18,957 bases of DNA from Allobrachymonas sp. (GCA_012036375.1 JAAUOI010000017.1:1-18957); one strand, 5' to 3'; shown: positions 8,139 through 17,116, counted from the stretch's first letter. Numbers and translations: made by a program. The notes: a model not told the origin generated them from the sequence alone.

Positions 8139-9330
8139 ATGAAATATGCGCAACGTGCTATTCTTTTGGTAGCGACTGTGGTGTGTTTTGCAGGCCATGC
8201 TTGGGCGCAAAAGCTCCAAGTCGAACCTGTGAAGCCGGCTGACAAGCAGCTCCTGCCGCTGCTCCTGCTGAGGCTGGGGGTATCAAAAGCCAGAATATTT
8301 TTGAAGTCAAACCTGATGCTTCGCAAGATCCAAATTACGCCAAGCAAAGCAATGCCGAGCGCAATAAGGTTCAGCCCGGCAACAATGCTCCCGTATGGCG
8401 GCAAGTTGGGCAGGGCGCGACTGGCGTGACGACGCTGCCTTATGCGCAAGCGCCAGAGGCGGGCAATTTGATTCAAAAATTTGTGCAATATCCCGGCACC
8501 AAGCTCACCAATGCCGGCGAGGCTTGGCGGCAGGTGCGCAACAATTACATCTTGCCTTATGGCGGCTCGTTGATCGTGATTGCTCTGCTTGCTTTAGGAC
8601 TGTTTTACTGGAAAAAAGGCAGCATCGGATTGCATGGCCAAGAAACCGGCAAACTGATCGAGCGCTTCACATATTTTGAGCGCGCTGCGCATTGGACGAA
8701 TGCGATTGCATTTTGCTGCTTGGCGATTTCGGGCATTGTGATGGCCTTTGGCAAATTTTTCCTTCTGCCAATCATTGGAGGCTCGCTGTTTGGCTGGCTG
8801 ACCTATGCGCTTAAAAACTTGCATAACTTTGTTGGCCCTTTGTTTGCTGTATCGCTCATCGTGGTGATCTTTACCTTCATGCGCGACAACTTGCCCAGCA
8901 AAGATGACATTAAATGGATGCTCAAGGGCGGCGGCCTCTTCAGTGGCGAAGAAGTGCCTTCGCATCGCTTCAATGCTGGCGAGAAGATCGTGTTTTGGGG
9001 AGGCGTTTTTTGCTTGGCCTGATCGTGGTGGGCTCTGGCTTGGTGCTCGATAAACTCATCCCCGGCCTGATGTATTACCGCGAGACGATGCAAATCTCCC
9101 ACATGATTCATGCTGCGGCTGGCGTGCTGATGATGGCGATGTTCCTAGGCCACATTTACATGGGCACGATTGGCATGAAGGGCGCTTACAAAGCCATGAA
9201 AACGGGCTATGTGGATGAGACTTGGGCCAAAGAGCATCATCAGCTCTGGGCTGACGATATTGCCGCCGGCAAGATTCCTGCGCAGCGCAGCAAGACCGAG
9301 CCCGCCGCACAAGCTCCAGCTTTGGCTTGA
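8139..9330 (+). CDS. fdhC: Formate dehydrogenase gamma subunit, cytochrome b (two apparent 1-base deletions)
   Basis: This is the membrane diheme cytochrome b that takes electrons from FdhB to quinone. Residues 1-24 are a signal peptide (QRAILLVATVVCFAGHAWAQ), followed by a periplasmic extension of roughly 110 residues. Five hydrophobic helices follow, roughly at 138-158, 188-212, 225-248, 285-308 and 320-343. Likely haem histidines are in ERAAHWTN, LHNFVGP, SHMIHAA and GHIYMG. The frame is broken twice. One missing base near 8249 (probably a G) restores an Ala/Pro-rich linker and EAGGIKSQNIFEVKPDASQ. One missing T in the run at 9006-9011 restores FWGGVFLLGLIVVGSG. The repaired protein has 397 residues and ends at 9330. 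Read without repair it appears as three fragments. Confidence 0.88.
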
Positions 9331-9362
9331 GCCGCTGCCCAAAATATTTCGAGGAGACCCTA

Positions 9363-9731
9363 ATGAAACATATCGGCATGATGATGGCAACTGCGCTGCT
9401 TTGCGGCGCTGCGATGGCCAAATTGCCCGCCCCTGTGTTGGATGACGCAGCCAAAGCCAAAGCAGCAGAAGCAGCCGCCAAAACCGCGCATGGCAACAAA
9501 GTGGCCAATTTTCAACTCTGCAAATCTATGGATCGCACAGCGGCTCACTATGTGAAAACTGCTAAAAGCTCAGGTAAAGATCCAAAGCCAGCAACGGCCA
9601 CGCCAGCTTGCGCAGACCCCGGTGCATTTGTCTTTCCGCCACCTACAGCGCCAGCAACTGCAGCAACACCTGCTGCCTCAGCGCCCGTTGCTGCCGCTGC
9701 TGCAAAACCTGTTGCACCGGTAAAAAAGTAA
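9363..9731 (+). CDS. Secreted Ala/Pro-rich protein at the end of the fdh operon
   Basis: A 122-residue protein with an N-terminal signal peptide (MKHIGMMMATALLCGAAMA, cleavage expected before Lys20). The ATG at 9363 is preceded by AGGAGA at good spacing, which decides the start over an in-frame TTG at 9327. The mature protein starts Ala/Lys-rich, contains two cysteines in FQLCKSMDR and TPACADPG that could pair, and ends in a low-complexity Ala/Pro/Thr tail. I do not recognise a characterised family. Similar short secreted proteins close this cluster in related bacteria, to my recollection. A hairpin terminator follows directly. Confidence 0.75.
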   Translation: MKHIGMMMATALLCGAAMAKLPAPVLDDAAKAKAAEAAAKTAHGNKVANFQLCKSMDRTAAHYVKTAKSSGKDPKPATATPACADPGAFVFPPPTAPATAATPAASAPVAAAAAKPVAPVKK

Positions 9732-9750
9732 ATCTCACCACTTCAAATGA

Positions 9751-9775
9751 ACGGCGCTCATGCAGCGCCGTTTTT
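9751..9775 (+). terminator. Rho-independent terminator after the fdh structural genes
   Basis: A perfect 8-bp stem (ACGGCGCT / AGCGCCGT) with a five-base loop (CATGC) is followed by a run of five T. It lies 20 bases after the last structural gene and just before fdhD, so fdhD is reached only by read-through or from its own promoter. An in-frame ATG for fdhD at 9747 falls at its edge, another reason to place the fdhD start downstream. Confidence 0.85.
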
Positions 9776-9797
9776 ATTGCCTGAGTACACTGCTGCC

Positions 9798-10636
9798 ATG
9801 CCTGTATCACGACCACTGCCCACGCTCACGCAAGCCCATGCGCCGCTCACACGCGAGATCACCGTTGTGAATGAAAAAGGCGAGCAGCAGATCATGCAAA
9901 TCCCCGCTGAGCGCGACCTCACGGTCTATGTGGACAAGCGCGAGCTGGTCACATTGATGAGTTTGGGCGCACATCCTGAGCTGCTGGTGCTGGGCTACTT
10001 GCTGAACCAACGCCTCGTCAAATCAGCGCAAGAGATTGAATCGATCACGGTGGATTGGGAGGTCAATTCTGCTGCCGTTAAGACGCGCAGTGGCATTGAC
10101 CAGATTGAAGCGCGCACCGCTAAAAGGTGGTGACCACGGGGTGCGGGCAAGGCAGTGTGTTTGGCAGCTTGATGGATGAGATTGATCAAATTCAATTGCC
10201 CGCTGCCCAGCTCACCCAAACCCAGCTCTACGGCATCACCGAGGCCATCCGTCAGCAAGAGAGCACGTATAAAAGCGCAGGCAGTGTGCATGGATGTGCG
10301 TTATTTAAAGCGACTGAAATGTTGATGTTCGTAGAGGATGTGGGCCGTCACAACGCGATTGATACGATTGCAGGATGGATGGCGATGCAGGGCATCAGCA
10401 CCTTGGATGCGCCCCAACGAGAGCAGCCGTATGTGTTCTACACCACGGGGCGGCTCACCAGCGAGATGGTGATCAAATCTGCACAGATGGGCATTGCGAT
10501 TGTCGTCTCGCGCAGTGGCATCACGCAAATGGGCTACGACATTGCGCAGCAACTCGGGCTGTGTGCCATCGGCCGCGCGGTGAACAAGCATTTTGTGGGC
10601 TACACCTGTTTGCAGCGCTTGGTGCTCAAGGCTTGA
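9798..10636 (+). CDS. fdhD: FdhD, formate dehydrogenase sulfurtransferase (one apparent 1-base deletion)
   Basis: FdhD passes sulfur to the molybdenum cofactor of formate dehydrogenase and is needed for activity. The N-terminal half reads LTREITVVNEKGEQQ, ERDLTVYVDKRELVTLMSLGAHPELLVLGYLLNQ. The C-terminal half contains TTGCGQGSVFG (Cys near residue 116), GCALFKATE, FVEDVGRHNAIDTIAGW and FYTTGRLTSEMVIKSAQMGI, all family hallmarks. The frame stops at 10133 unless one G is added to the pair at 10126-10127, which joins AKR to VVTTGCGQG. The repaired length is 279 residues. The motif keeps one cysteine where E. coli FdhD has a CxxC pair. The stop lies 11 bases from the convergent peptidase stop, with no clear terminator between them. 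Confidence 0.9.
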
Positions 10637-10647
10637 TCACCGCGCCA

Positions 10648-13542
10648 TCAGAAACTGCCCGCAGCCACCTCGCGCAGCAAGCTCTGATCCAGGTATTTCT
10701 TCAGCGCGGCATTGACGCTGGCGGCTTCGAGCTTTTCGTAGCGTTCATCGAATTCTTTGTTGGCATCAAACGCCCGCCCTTCGCGCAGGTTGAAGGCAAT
10801 CGTGTCAATCGCATTGGCAGGCTGCGTCAATCGATCTTTGCGGCGCGCGAGGATGGCAGACTTGGCCATGCCCACCTCCAACAAGCTGTAGCCTTTCTCG
10901 CGGGTTTGTATCAACACTTCACGCACGGCAGTGCGCAGGCGCTCTAAATTTTGCGGGGCAAGGCTGGCATTGATGTTGATACTACCTGCGTTGCCATACC
11001 AAGGCGCATCAAGCCAACTGCTCACCCCATAAGAAATGCCCTCTTGCTCGCGGATGCGTTGCCACAGCCCCTGGCGAGACATGATCTCGATCCCGGCAAG
11101 CAGGGGCGCAAAATCAGGGTGGCGTTGATCAAAAGGGAAAGCCATGCGCGCGGTGTAGGTGGCGTTGGATTTTTCGGCAACTTGAACTTGCGAAACGCAT
11201 CACCCACAGGCGCTGCATGCTCGCTTGCCCAAGGTTGATAGGGCTCGGTAGAAGACCAATCGGCCAGGAGCGTTTGCAACAGTAATTGCACTGGAGCCAG
11301 CTCAATCGGGCCGGCCAGCACCCATTCGCCCTGTTGCGCGCTGCCAAATCGCCTCCAATGGGCGGCTAATTGGGTGTGTGTGGCTTCGCGAATTTGGCGC
11401 TCGGTGTCTGTGAGCTGGCGCACTTCGCGTGGATCGCCGGCTTTGTAATGTGCACGATGATTGCGCTCCAGCAGATTGCTGGCCAGGCTGTTGGGGTTGG
11501 AGTTGAGCGGCAGCACATTGGCAATCATGGCGCGCTGGTTACGCTCGAATACGGCGGGGTCAAAAGCCGGGCGACGCAGCAAATCACTCACGAATGCAAT
11601 CACAGCCGCAGTGTTCTGCGCCGGAAACTCCAAACTCGCGTTCAAAGTGCCAGCAGCGCTTGAAAAGCGAACACTGGCATCGAGTTGCTGTAGCCTGCTT
11701 CTGATTTGGCTGCTGTCCATAGCGGGCGAATCGCCACTTGCTGCCATGCCCTCCGTGAGCATAGGCGCGATCATGGTGGCTAACACACTCGATCCCTTGA
11801 TGGATTCAAGCGTGCCCCAGCGAAGCCGCAGCGTAGCTTGCACCCGGTCATCCTTGATTGGCGCGTCATCACCGCAATTTTGAGACCGGGCTGGCCGCCG
11901 ACATTGAGTCGGCCTTGGCGTGTGTGTTGTGCCATGCTGGCGTGATCGATGGTGAAGCTGGGTGCATCTGGTTTCACGGCAACCACGGGTAAAGCCATGT
12001 TTTTTGAGTCTTTTGGGCTACTAGCCGGCATAGAATCTGCGCGAAGTGCTACAGTATTGGTAGCATTGGTGATGGATGCTGAAACCCATTGCTCGGCTGC
12101 ACTGGCCTCGGGTGCGCGGGTTTGCGGTGCGCGGGCGAGCGTGCTGCCTGCGGGAATCGGCAGAAAAATGCCTGTGGTGCGGTTGCTCGGAATCAGGTAG
12201 CTCGTGGCGAATTGGTGCACCTCTTCCAGCGTGATGAGCGGCAGTAAATCGCGCTGCATCCAAATCAAACGCCAGTCGCCCGTGGCCACTGACTCGCTCA
12301 AGGTGCGCGCCATGGCTTCTGAATTTCTGAGCGTGGCGCGAATGCCAGCGAGCAGGCTCTCGCGTGCGGTGTTGATCTCTGTTTGTGTGGGGCGATAGAC
12401 TTCAACCACCTTGGCCAAGGCAGCCGCCGAGGCCAGTGCTTTGACTTCATGCTGCGCATCAGTTGAGCCTGCCAGACGCTCGGGCAAGCCTATGCCCGCC
12501 CAGAGCTGGCTGGGCTCGCGTTGACCGCGAAAATACGCCCATTCCGTCACAGCCAGTTGCTGCATCGTCAGCCCTTTGTCCAAAGGGCCGCCGTCTTGTC
12601 CCAGGGCCGTGGCCAACAGCGTAGCGGCTACTGCCTCGCGCGTCAGACCCGCAGGGCCGTGGTAGGCCACAGCTACATTTCCTAAGTCGCCCACACGGCG
12701 CAGGACCACTTGTTTTTCGCCTTCTTGCGGTGGCTCTGCGCTCCAAGTGCTAGGCAATGGCGCGCTGGGCTTGGCGATGCCGGCAAACTCTTTGCTGATG
12801 CGTGCTTTGATGTCCTCTGGCTTGAAATCGCCCACCACAATCAGTGTGGCGTTGTCAGGACGGTAATGCTGACGGTAGAACTGCATCAGGCGCGCATGTG
12901 GCACGTTTTCAATATCAGCGCGCGTGCCAATCACCGGGTGGCCATAGCCGTGCGTGGTGTAAGCGGCGCTTCGCATGCGGTCGCCCAAGATGCGGCTAGG
13001 CTCGTTGTCGCCGCGCTCAAATTCATTGCGTACCACCGTCATTTCGCTCTTCAAATCCTCGGGAGTGAAGCGTGCCTGTGTCATCATGGCGGCGAGCCAG
13101 CCCAACATGAAATCCAAGCGCTCAGGCAGCTTGCCGTCATCGGTCACGAAATTCGCAAAGTAATTCGTGCGGTCATAGGAAGTTGTGCCATTCCAGCGCA
13201 TGCCCAAGGCTTGCATCGTAGTTTTGCTGTCGGCATATTGTGCTGGTGTGCCCGGCCCGACGGGCTTGAACAGCATGTGCTCCAGCAAATGCGCTGCACC
13301 GTATTCACCCAAGCCCTCATGCCGCGAGCCCACGCGGTAGGTGATGTTCACGCTCATCGCAGGTCTTTGTGCGTCTTGGAGCAGTAAGACTTGCAGGCCA
13401 TTGGGCAGGTTGTATTCGCGCACATCGCCTTGTTGGCGCACAAAGCTTAAGCTGGCCACTGGCGAGGCGGGGCTCTGTGCTGCAGTAGGAATACAAAAAG
13501 CGGGGTAATGGCGAGCAATACGGCGGCGATGATGTGTTTCAT
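10648..13542 (-). CDS. Two-domain M16 zinc metallopeptidase, exported (three apparent 1-base deletions)
   Basis: A pitrilysin/insulinase-type peptidase. The inverted zinc motif HLLEH lies at residues 85-89 (His85, Glu88, His89). The distal glutamate is in MTVVRNEFERGDNEP, and an R-Y-like substrate motif ends the second half (YGVSSWLDAPWYG). The N-terminus is a signal peptide (MKHIIAAVLLAITPLF...AAQS), so it acts in the periplasm. Three missing bases break the frame. On the coding strand they are a T at 13495-13499 (between signal peptide and mature part), a G at 11843-11845 (joining AVMTRQSRMTG to VQATLRLRW) and an A at 11170-11174 (joining FKLPKK to SNATYTARMAFPF). The repaired length is about 965 residues, right for a protein with two M16 domain pairs. 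The second half lacks HxxEH, as expected. A repeat copy encodes VALRADSMPASS between the halves. Confidence 0.87.
12017..12064 (-). repeat. Dispersed coding repeat, copy 3 (full length)
   Basis: Read on the minus strand it runs GCTACcaatactGTAGC, then ACTTCGCGCAGATTCTATGC, then CGGCTAGTAGC. The first part is a 5-bp inverted repeat. It encodes ALRADSMPASSP in the linker between the two halves of the M16 peptidase. With copy 4 it is the most complete version. Confidence 0.82.
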
Positions 13543-13566
13543 GAGCTTACTTTAAACTGTTTGTCT

Positions 13567-14955
13567 ATGGACAATACTTTGACGCTCAGTTCCTCACTTG
13601 GCGCTACAACAGCTCGCGCGGCAGCGGTGGCGGGCGAAGTGCCTGTGGGCGCGGTGATTGTGAAAGACGGCCAAGTGATTGCCACGGGGCGCAATGCGCC
13701 GATTGGCTCGCATGATCCGACCGCGCATGCGGAAATTGTGGCGCTGCGTGCGGCGGCGCAAAGCCTGAGCAACTACCGGCTCGATGGCTGCGAAATGTAT
13801 GTGACGCTGGAGCCATGCGCCATGTGCGTGGGGGCGATCTTGCATGCGCGCTTGAAGCGCGTGGTCTATGCCGCACCAGAACCCAAAACAGGTGCCGCAG
13901 GCTCTGTGGTGAATTTGTTTGACAGCCCTATGAATCATCAGACGCAAGTGCAATGCGCTACTGATTTAGGAGCACTCTGCGCAGATTTTATGCCGGCTAG
14001 CAGCCAATTATTGCAAGAATTCTTTGCTTCAAAGCGCACCTCACCCGTGCACCCCTTGCGCGATGATGCGCTGCGCACGCCTGATGCGCGGTTCGAGAAT
14101 TTGCCGGGCTATGCGTTTTCTCCTCATTACTTGAGTGATTTGCCTGCGCTCAATGGCTTGCGCGTGCATTATGTGGATGAAGGCTCGCGCGAGGCTCGGC
14201 GCACCTTTCTTTGCCTGCATGGCAATCCGGCTTGGAGCTATTTGTACCGCAAGATGATTCCGATTTTTTCGGCCAGCGGTGCGCGCGTGATCGCGCCCGA
14301 CCTGGTTGGCTTTGGCAAAAGCGATAAACCCAAGAAAGACAGCTTTCACAGCTTCACTTGGCATCGCCAATGCCTGCTTGAATTCATCGAGCGAATGGAT
14401 TTGCAAAACGTCATTCTCGTCGTTCAAGATTGGGGCGGCATCCTTGGCCTTACTTTGCCGATGGCTTCGCCAGAGCGCTTCAAAGGTTTGCTTGTGATGA
14501 ACACCACGCTCGCCTGTGGCGATGCGCCACTTTCCGATGGCTTCAAAGCATGGCGCGAGATGTGTGCCAAGAAGCCTGATTTTGATATTGCCAAACTTTT
14601 CTCACGCGGGAATCCCCACATCAGCGAGGCTGAATGCGCGGCTTACATGGCTCCGTTCCCAGACAGCGGCCACCGTGCCGCCACCCGCGCCTTCCCGCCG
14701 ATGGTGCCGGAGTTTGAAAGCAGTGAGGGTGCGGCAATCAGTCGTGCGGCCAGAGATTTTTGGCGAAATGATTGGCAAGGCCAAACGTTTGTGGCGATTG
14801 GCACGCAAGACCCGGTGCTTGGCGAGCGCGCGATGCAGAGCCTTGCCCAACAGATCCGGGGTTGCCCCAAGCCGCTGCTGCTGCCACATGCCGGGCATTT
14901 TGTGCAAGAGCATGGGCAAGCGATTGCCCAAGAAGCCACACAATGGTTGAGGTAG
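13567..14955 (+). CDS. tadA: TadA tRNA adenosine-34 deaminase fused to a DhlA-like haloalkane dehalogenase/hydrolase domain
   Basis: The first part (about residues 1-157) is TadA, which makes inosine at the tRNA wobble base: GEVPVGAV, zinc/catalytic HAE in DPTAHAEI, PCAMC and NHQTQVQ. The second part (from about 165, LRTPDARFENLPGY) is an alpha/beta hydrolase closely like Xanthobacter DhlA. It has oxyanion HGNPAWSYLYRKM, nucleophile Asp in VVQDWGG (near residue 289) with the halide-binding Trp after it, a cap Trp in GFKAW, acid Asp in TQDPVLG and His in AGHFVQEHG. No stop or frame change lies between the parts. The N-terminus as given is scrambled. Adding a T at 13578-13580, a T at 13598-13599 and an A at 13611 restores MDNTFDAQFLTLALQQARAAA, the normal TadA helix. 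The repaired length is 463 residues. The start is ATG 13567, 24 bases from the divergent peptidase start. Confidence 0.88.
   Translation: MDNTLTLSSSLGATTARAAAVAGEVPVGAVIVKDGQVIATGRNAPIGSHDPTAHAEIVALRAAAQSLSNYRLDGCEMYVTLEPCAMCVGAILHARLKRVVYAAPEPKTGAAGSVVNLFDSPMNHQTQVQCATDLGALCADFMPASSQLLQEFFASKRTSPVHPLRDDALRTPDARFENLPGYAFSPHYLSDLPALNGLRVHYVDEGSREARRTFLCLHGNPAWSYLYRKMIPIFSASGARVIAPDLVGFGKSDKPKKDSFHSFTWHRQCLLEFIERMDLQNVILVVQDWGGILGLTLPMASPERFKGLLVMNTTLACGDAPLSDGFKAWREMCAKKPDFDIAKLFSRGNPHISEAECAAYMAPFPDSGHRAATRAFPPMVPEFESSEGAAISRAARDFWRNDWQGQTFVAIGTQDPVLGERAMQSLAQQIRGCPKPLLLPHAGHFVQEHGQAIAQEATQWLR
13957..14005 (+). repeat. Dispersed coding repeat, copy 4 (full length)
   Basis: GCTACTGATTTAGGAGC is followed by ACTCTGCGCAGATTTTATGC and CGGCTAGCAGCC. 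It encodes GALCADFMPASSQ between NHQTQVQ and the last TadA helix (LLQEFF). Usual TadA proteins have about ten residues there and this one has about eighteen, so the repeat seems to have lengthened the protein. Confidence 0.82.
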
Positions 14956-14978
14956 TGGGTCTATGCCATCATGCAGCT

Positions 14979-16379
14979 ATGAAACGAAACACTGATCACC
15001 TAATTGGCCGAGGCTCCTTGGAGCAGCGATTTGAACTGGGTCGTTTGGCACGCCAAAGATGCCCGCGCTCGGTGCTAGGCACACACGATAGCGATGGCCG
15101 CGATCCTTTGAGCTTGCTCGCCGAATCCAACCAAGGCCGCGTGGCTGAATTGCTGCCCACGCGCTTTGGCCGCATGTTGGCCAGTCCATTTGCGTTCTAT
15201 CGCGGTGCCGCCATGCTCATGGCGCATGATTTGGCGCTCACGCCGCGTTGTGATGTGACGGTACAGCTCTGCGGTGATGCGCATTTGTCCAACTTCGGTT
15301 TATTTGCCAGCCCCGAGCGGCGCATGCTGTTTGGTTTGAATGATTTTGATGAAACCATGCCCGGACCTTTTGACTGGGATGTGCGCCGCTTGGCCGCCAG
15401 CTTTGTGATTGCGAGCCGCGAGCAGGGTTTCAAAAAGTCCACCATTGAAAAAATCGTGCATACCTTGCTGGATACCTATCACCAGAAGATGCTGGAATTT
15501 GCGCAGATGGATACGCTGGATGTTTGGTATCACCAGCTGACATCGGAGACCTTGCTCAAGCTCGGCGGAGCCAGCAAAGTAGAAAAAGCCGCGATTGAGA
15601 AAGCCCGCGCTAAAGGCAGCAGGCAATTGGTGAGTGATGCTGTGGAGTGGTTGGATGGTCCGGCAGGCAAAGAGATGCGCATCAAAGACACCCCGCCGTG
15701 GGTTTATCACGAGGCAGGTGCCACTGCACGGGAAATCGGAAAATTTGAGCGTGGTATCCAAGATTTTTTCATTCAATACCGCAGCAGCTTGAGTACAGAC
15801 CGGCAGGTGCTGTTTGACCGTTATGAACTGATGGATGTGGCGGTCAAAGTGCCTGGCATTGGTTCTGTCGGCACGCGCTGCTTCGTGGCGCTGTTTGCCG
15901 CCGATGGGCATCACCCGCTGTTTTTGCAATTCAAGCAAGCGCGAGATTCTGTGCTCAGGAAGCCGCTCGGCTTGAAACTACATCCCCACAACGGCCTACG
16001 CATCGTCGATGGCCAGCGCCTGAGCCAAGCGACCAGCGATGTCTTCCTTGGCTGGGCAAGCAACAAAGCACTCGGCGCGGAATTTTATGTGCGCCAACTA
16101 CGCGACATGAAAGGCGCGCTCGATGTCACGCTCTTCAGCGCAACCGATATGGCCGACTACGCCCAAGCCTGCGGCTACGCGCTCGCCCGTTCGCAAGCCA
16201 AGGCGGGTGATCCGGCGCTAATTGCGGGCTACATTGGGAAGAGTGAGGCTTTTGATGAAGCGATTACTAAGCATGCGTTTGCGTATGCGGATCAAAACGA
16301 AGCTGATTATTCGGCGCTGAAAAAAGCGGTAAAAAGTGGCGCGGTTCAGGCCACAGTCACGCCGGCAGGTGACGACTAA
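14979..16379 (+). CDS. DUF2252 family protein
   Basis: A 466-residue DUF2252 protein. It has RFGRMLASPFAFYRGAA, then GDAHLSNFG near residue 99 and NDFDE near residue 121, followed by PGPFDWDVRRLAASF. The GDAHLSNFG and NDFDE pair resembles the catalytic HxD...N and D-F-D/G motifs of kinase-like phosphotransferases, the fold to which I believe the family is related. The substrate is unknown. No signal peptide or membrane segment is seen. The ATG at 14979 lies 23 bases after the tadA stop with a weak ribosome site; the open frame continues upstream inside tadA but that part is a shadow. The gene reads through without indels and its TAA overlaps the convergent GntR stop by three bases. Confidence 0.83.
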   Translation: MKRNTDHLIGRGSLEQRFELGRLARQRCPRSVLGTHDSDGRDPLSLLAESNQGRVAELLPTRFGRMLASPFAFYRGAAMLMAHDLALTPRCDVTVQLCGDAHLSNFGLFASPERRMLFGLNDFDETMPGPFDWDVRRLAASFVIASREQGFKKSTIEKIVHTLLDTYHQKMLEFAQMDTLDVWYHQLTSETLLKLGGASKVEKAAIEKARAKGSRQLVSDAVEWLDGPAGKEMRIKDTPPWVYHEAGATAREIGKFERGIQDFFIQYRSSLSTDRQVLFDRYELMDVAVKVPGIGSVGTRCFVALFAADGHHPLFLQFKQARDSVLRKPLGLKLHPHNGLRIVDGQRLSQATSDVFLGWASNKALGAEFYVRQLRDMKGALDVTLFSATDMADYAQACGYALARSQAKAGDPALIAGYIGKSEAFDEAITKHAFAYADQNEADYSALKKAVKSGAVQATVTPAGDD

Positions 16380-17036
16380 CCCGCGGCTTCCTGCCCGCTT
16401 TCAATATGTGATCGCATGGCGGCATGAGCCGCCTCAGTGTCTCGCAGCTTCAAAGCCATCATGATCGCCGCATGCTCGGCCAGTGATTGCTCAATTCGCC
16501 CGGGTCGGGTCAGCGATTGAGCACGGTTGAGTTTCATGACTTTTCGCAAATCAGCCACCATGTGGTCGCGCCAGCGGTTATTGGAGATTTCAAGGAGCTT
16601 CACATGAAAGGCTTCGTTGATCGTGAAGAACTTCACCCGATCTTTGGTGGATTTTTCTAGCTGCTGGTGCAGGGATTCGAGTTCTTTGAGTTGTTCGGCA
16701 GTTGCAGTCTTCGCTACCGTAGCCGCGGCGTCTGCCTCTAGCAAAGCCATGAGATGGAAGACATCGTGCAGATCTTTGGCATTAACTTCCGTCACATACG
16801 CGCCGCGCCTCATTTTCATTGTGACCAAACCTTCAGCGGCCAGTACTTTGATGGCCTCGCGCAAGGGGGTGCGGCTGATGCCGTATTCCTCGGCGATTTT
16901 GAGTTCATCGATCCATGCACCAGGTTCCAGATCGTTCTTTTCCCTGCAAGATACGTTGACGCAACAGCTCTGCAACCTCTTCATATAGAGGGCGAGGTTT
17001 GAGGCGGCTGTGTTCGATGGGGGCGTTCATGGTCAT
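16376..17036 (-). CDS. GntR family regulator with FCD domain (one apparent 1-base insertion)
   Basis: The winged helix-turn-helix reads LKPRPLYEEVAELLRQRIL, then LEPGAWIDELKIAEEYGISRTPLREAIKVLAAEGLV. The FCD effector domain follows (FHLMALLEADAAATVA, INEAFHVKLLEISNN, EHAAIMMALKLRDTEAAHAAM), the helical type that binds small organic acids with a metal ion. As given, the start of the DNA-binding domain is out of frame. Removing one C from 16942-16944 joins LRQRILQ to EKNDLEPGAW and gives 219 residues from the ATG at 17036; a second in-frame ATG is at 17030. It diverges from the methylmalonyl-CoA mutase gene, and palindromes lie between them, so it is probably the local repressor of that gene and of itself. 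Confidence 0.87.
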
Positions 17037-17054
17037 GAAGTTTACACGAATCTG

Positions 17055-17072
17055 AATTTTGAATTCATAATT
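17055..17072. promoter_or_regulatory. Candidate GntR operator, 18-bp near-perfect palindrome
   Basis: AATTTTGAATTCATAATT is symmetric at 16 of 18 positions (centre GAATTC). It lies in the 65-base region between the GntR and mutase genes. FCD-type GntR regulators bind AT-rich palindromes of about this length in their own divergent promoters. Binding is inferred, not shown. Promoter boxes around it are weak, so I do not assign them. Confidence 0.45.
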
Positions 17073-17093
17073 ACAGATAGAAAATCGCGTAAA

Positions 17094-17116
17094 ATTGTGA
17101 TATGAGCAATCACAAT
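17094..17116. promoter_or_regulatory. Inverted repeat spanning the mutase start codon
   Basis: ATTGTGAT and ATCACAAT are perfect 8-base inverted arms with a 7-base spacer that contains the ATG at 17102. The centre is about 41-42 bases, close to four helical turns, from the palindrome at 17055-17072. It could be a second operator or an mRNA hairpin that hides the start. No clear Shine-Dalgarno precedes this ATG. Confidence 0.4.

Noticed and set aside
3266..9330. Formate dehydrogenase operon as a set of pseudogenes
   Set aside because: Each break is one base in a short run, conserved motifs continue on both sides, and unrelated housekeeping genes show the same errors.
9747..9797. Earlier fdhD start at ATG 9747
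   Set aside because: It would place the terminator hairpin inside the gene and adds residues not typical of FdhD. ATG 9798 fits better.
12710..13387. 225-codon plus-strand open frame
   Set aside because: It is antisense to the conserved first half of the M16 peptidase gene and encodes no recognisable motif.
14772..14978. N-terminal extension of the DUF2252 protein
   Set aside because: It overlaps the conserved end of the TadA-hydrolase gene in another frame. The family match starts after the ATG at 14979.
17041..17101. Sigma70 promoters for gntR and the mutase gene
   Set aside because: Possible boxes (TTTACA with CATAAT; TAAAAT next to the ATG) have poor spacing or sit too close to the start. 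None is strong enough to annotate.
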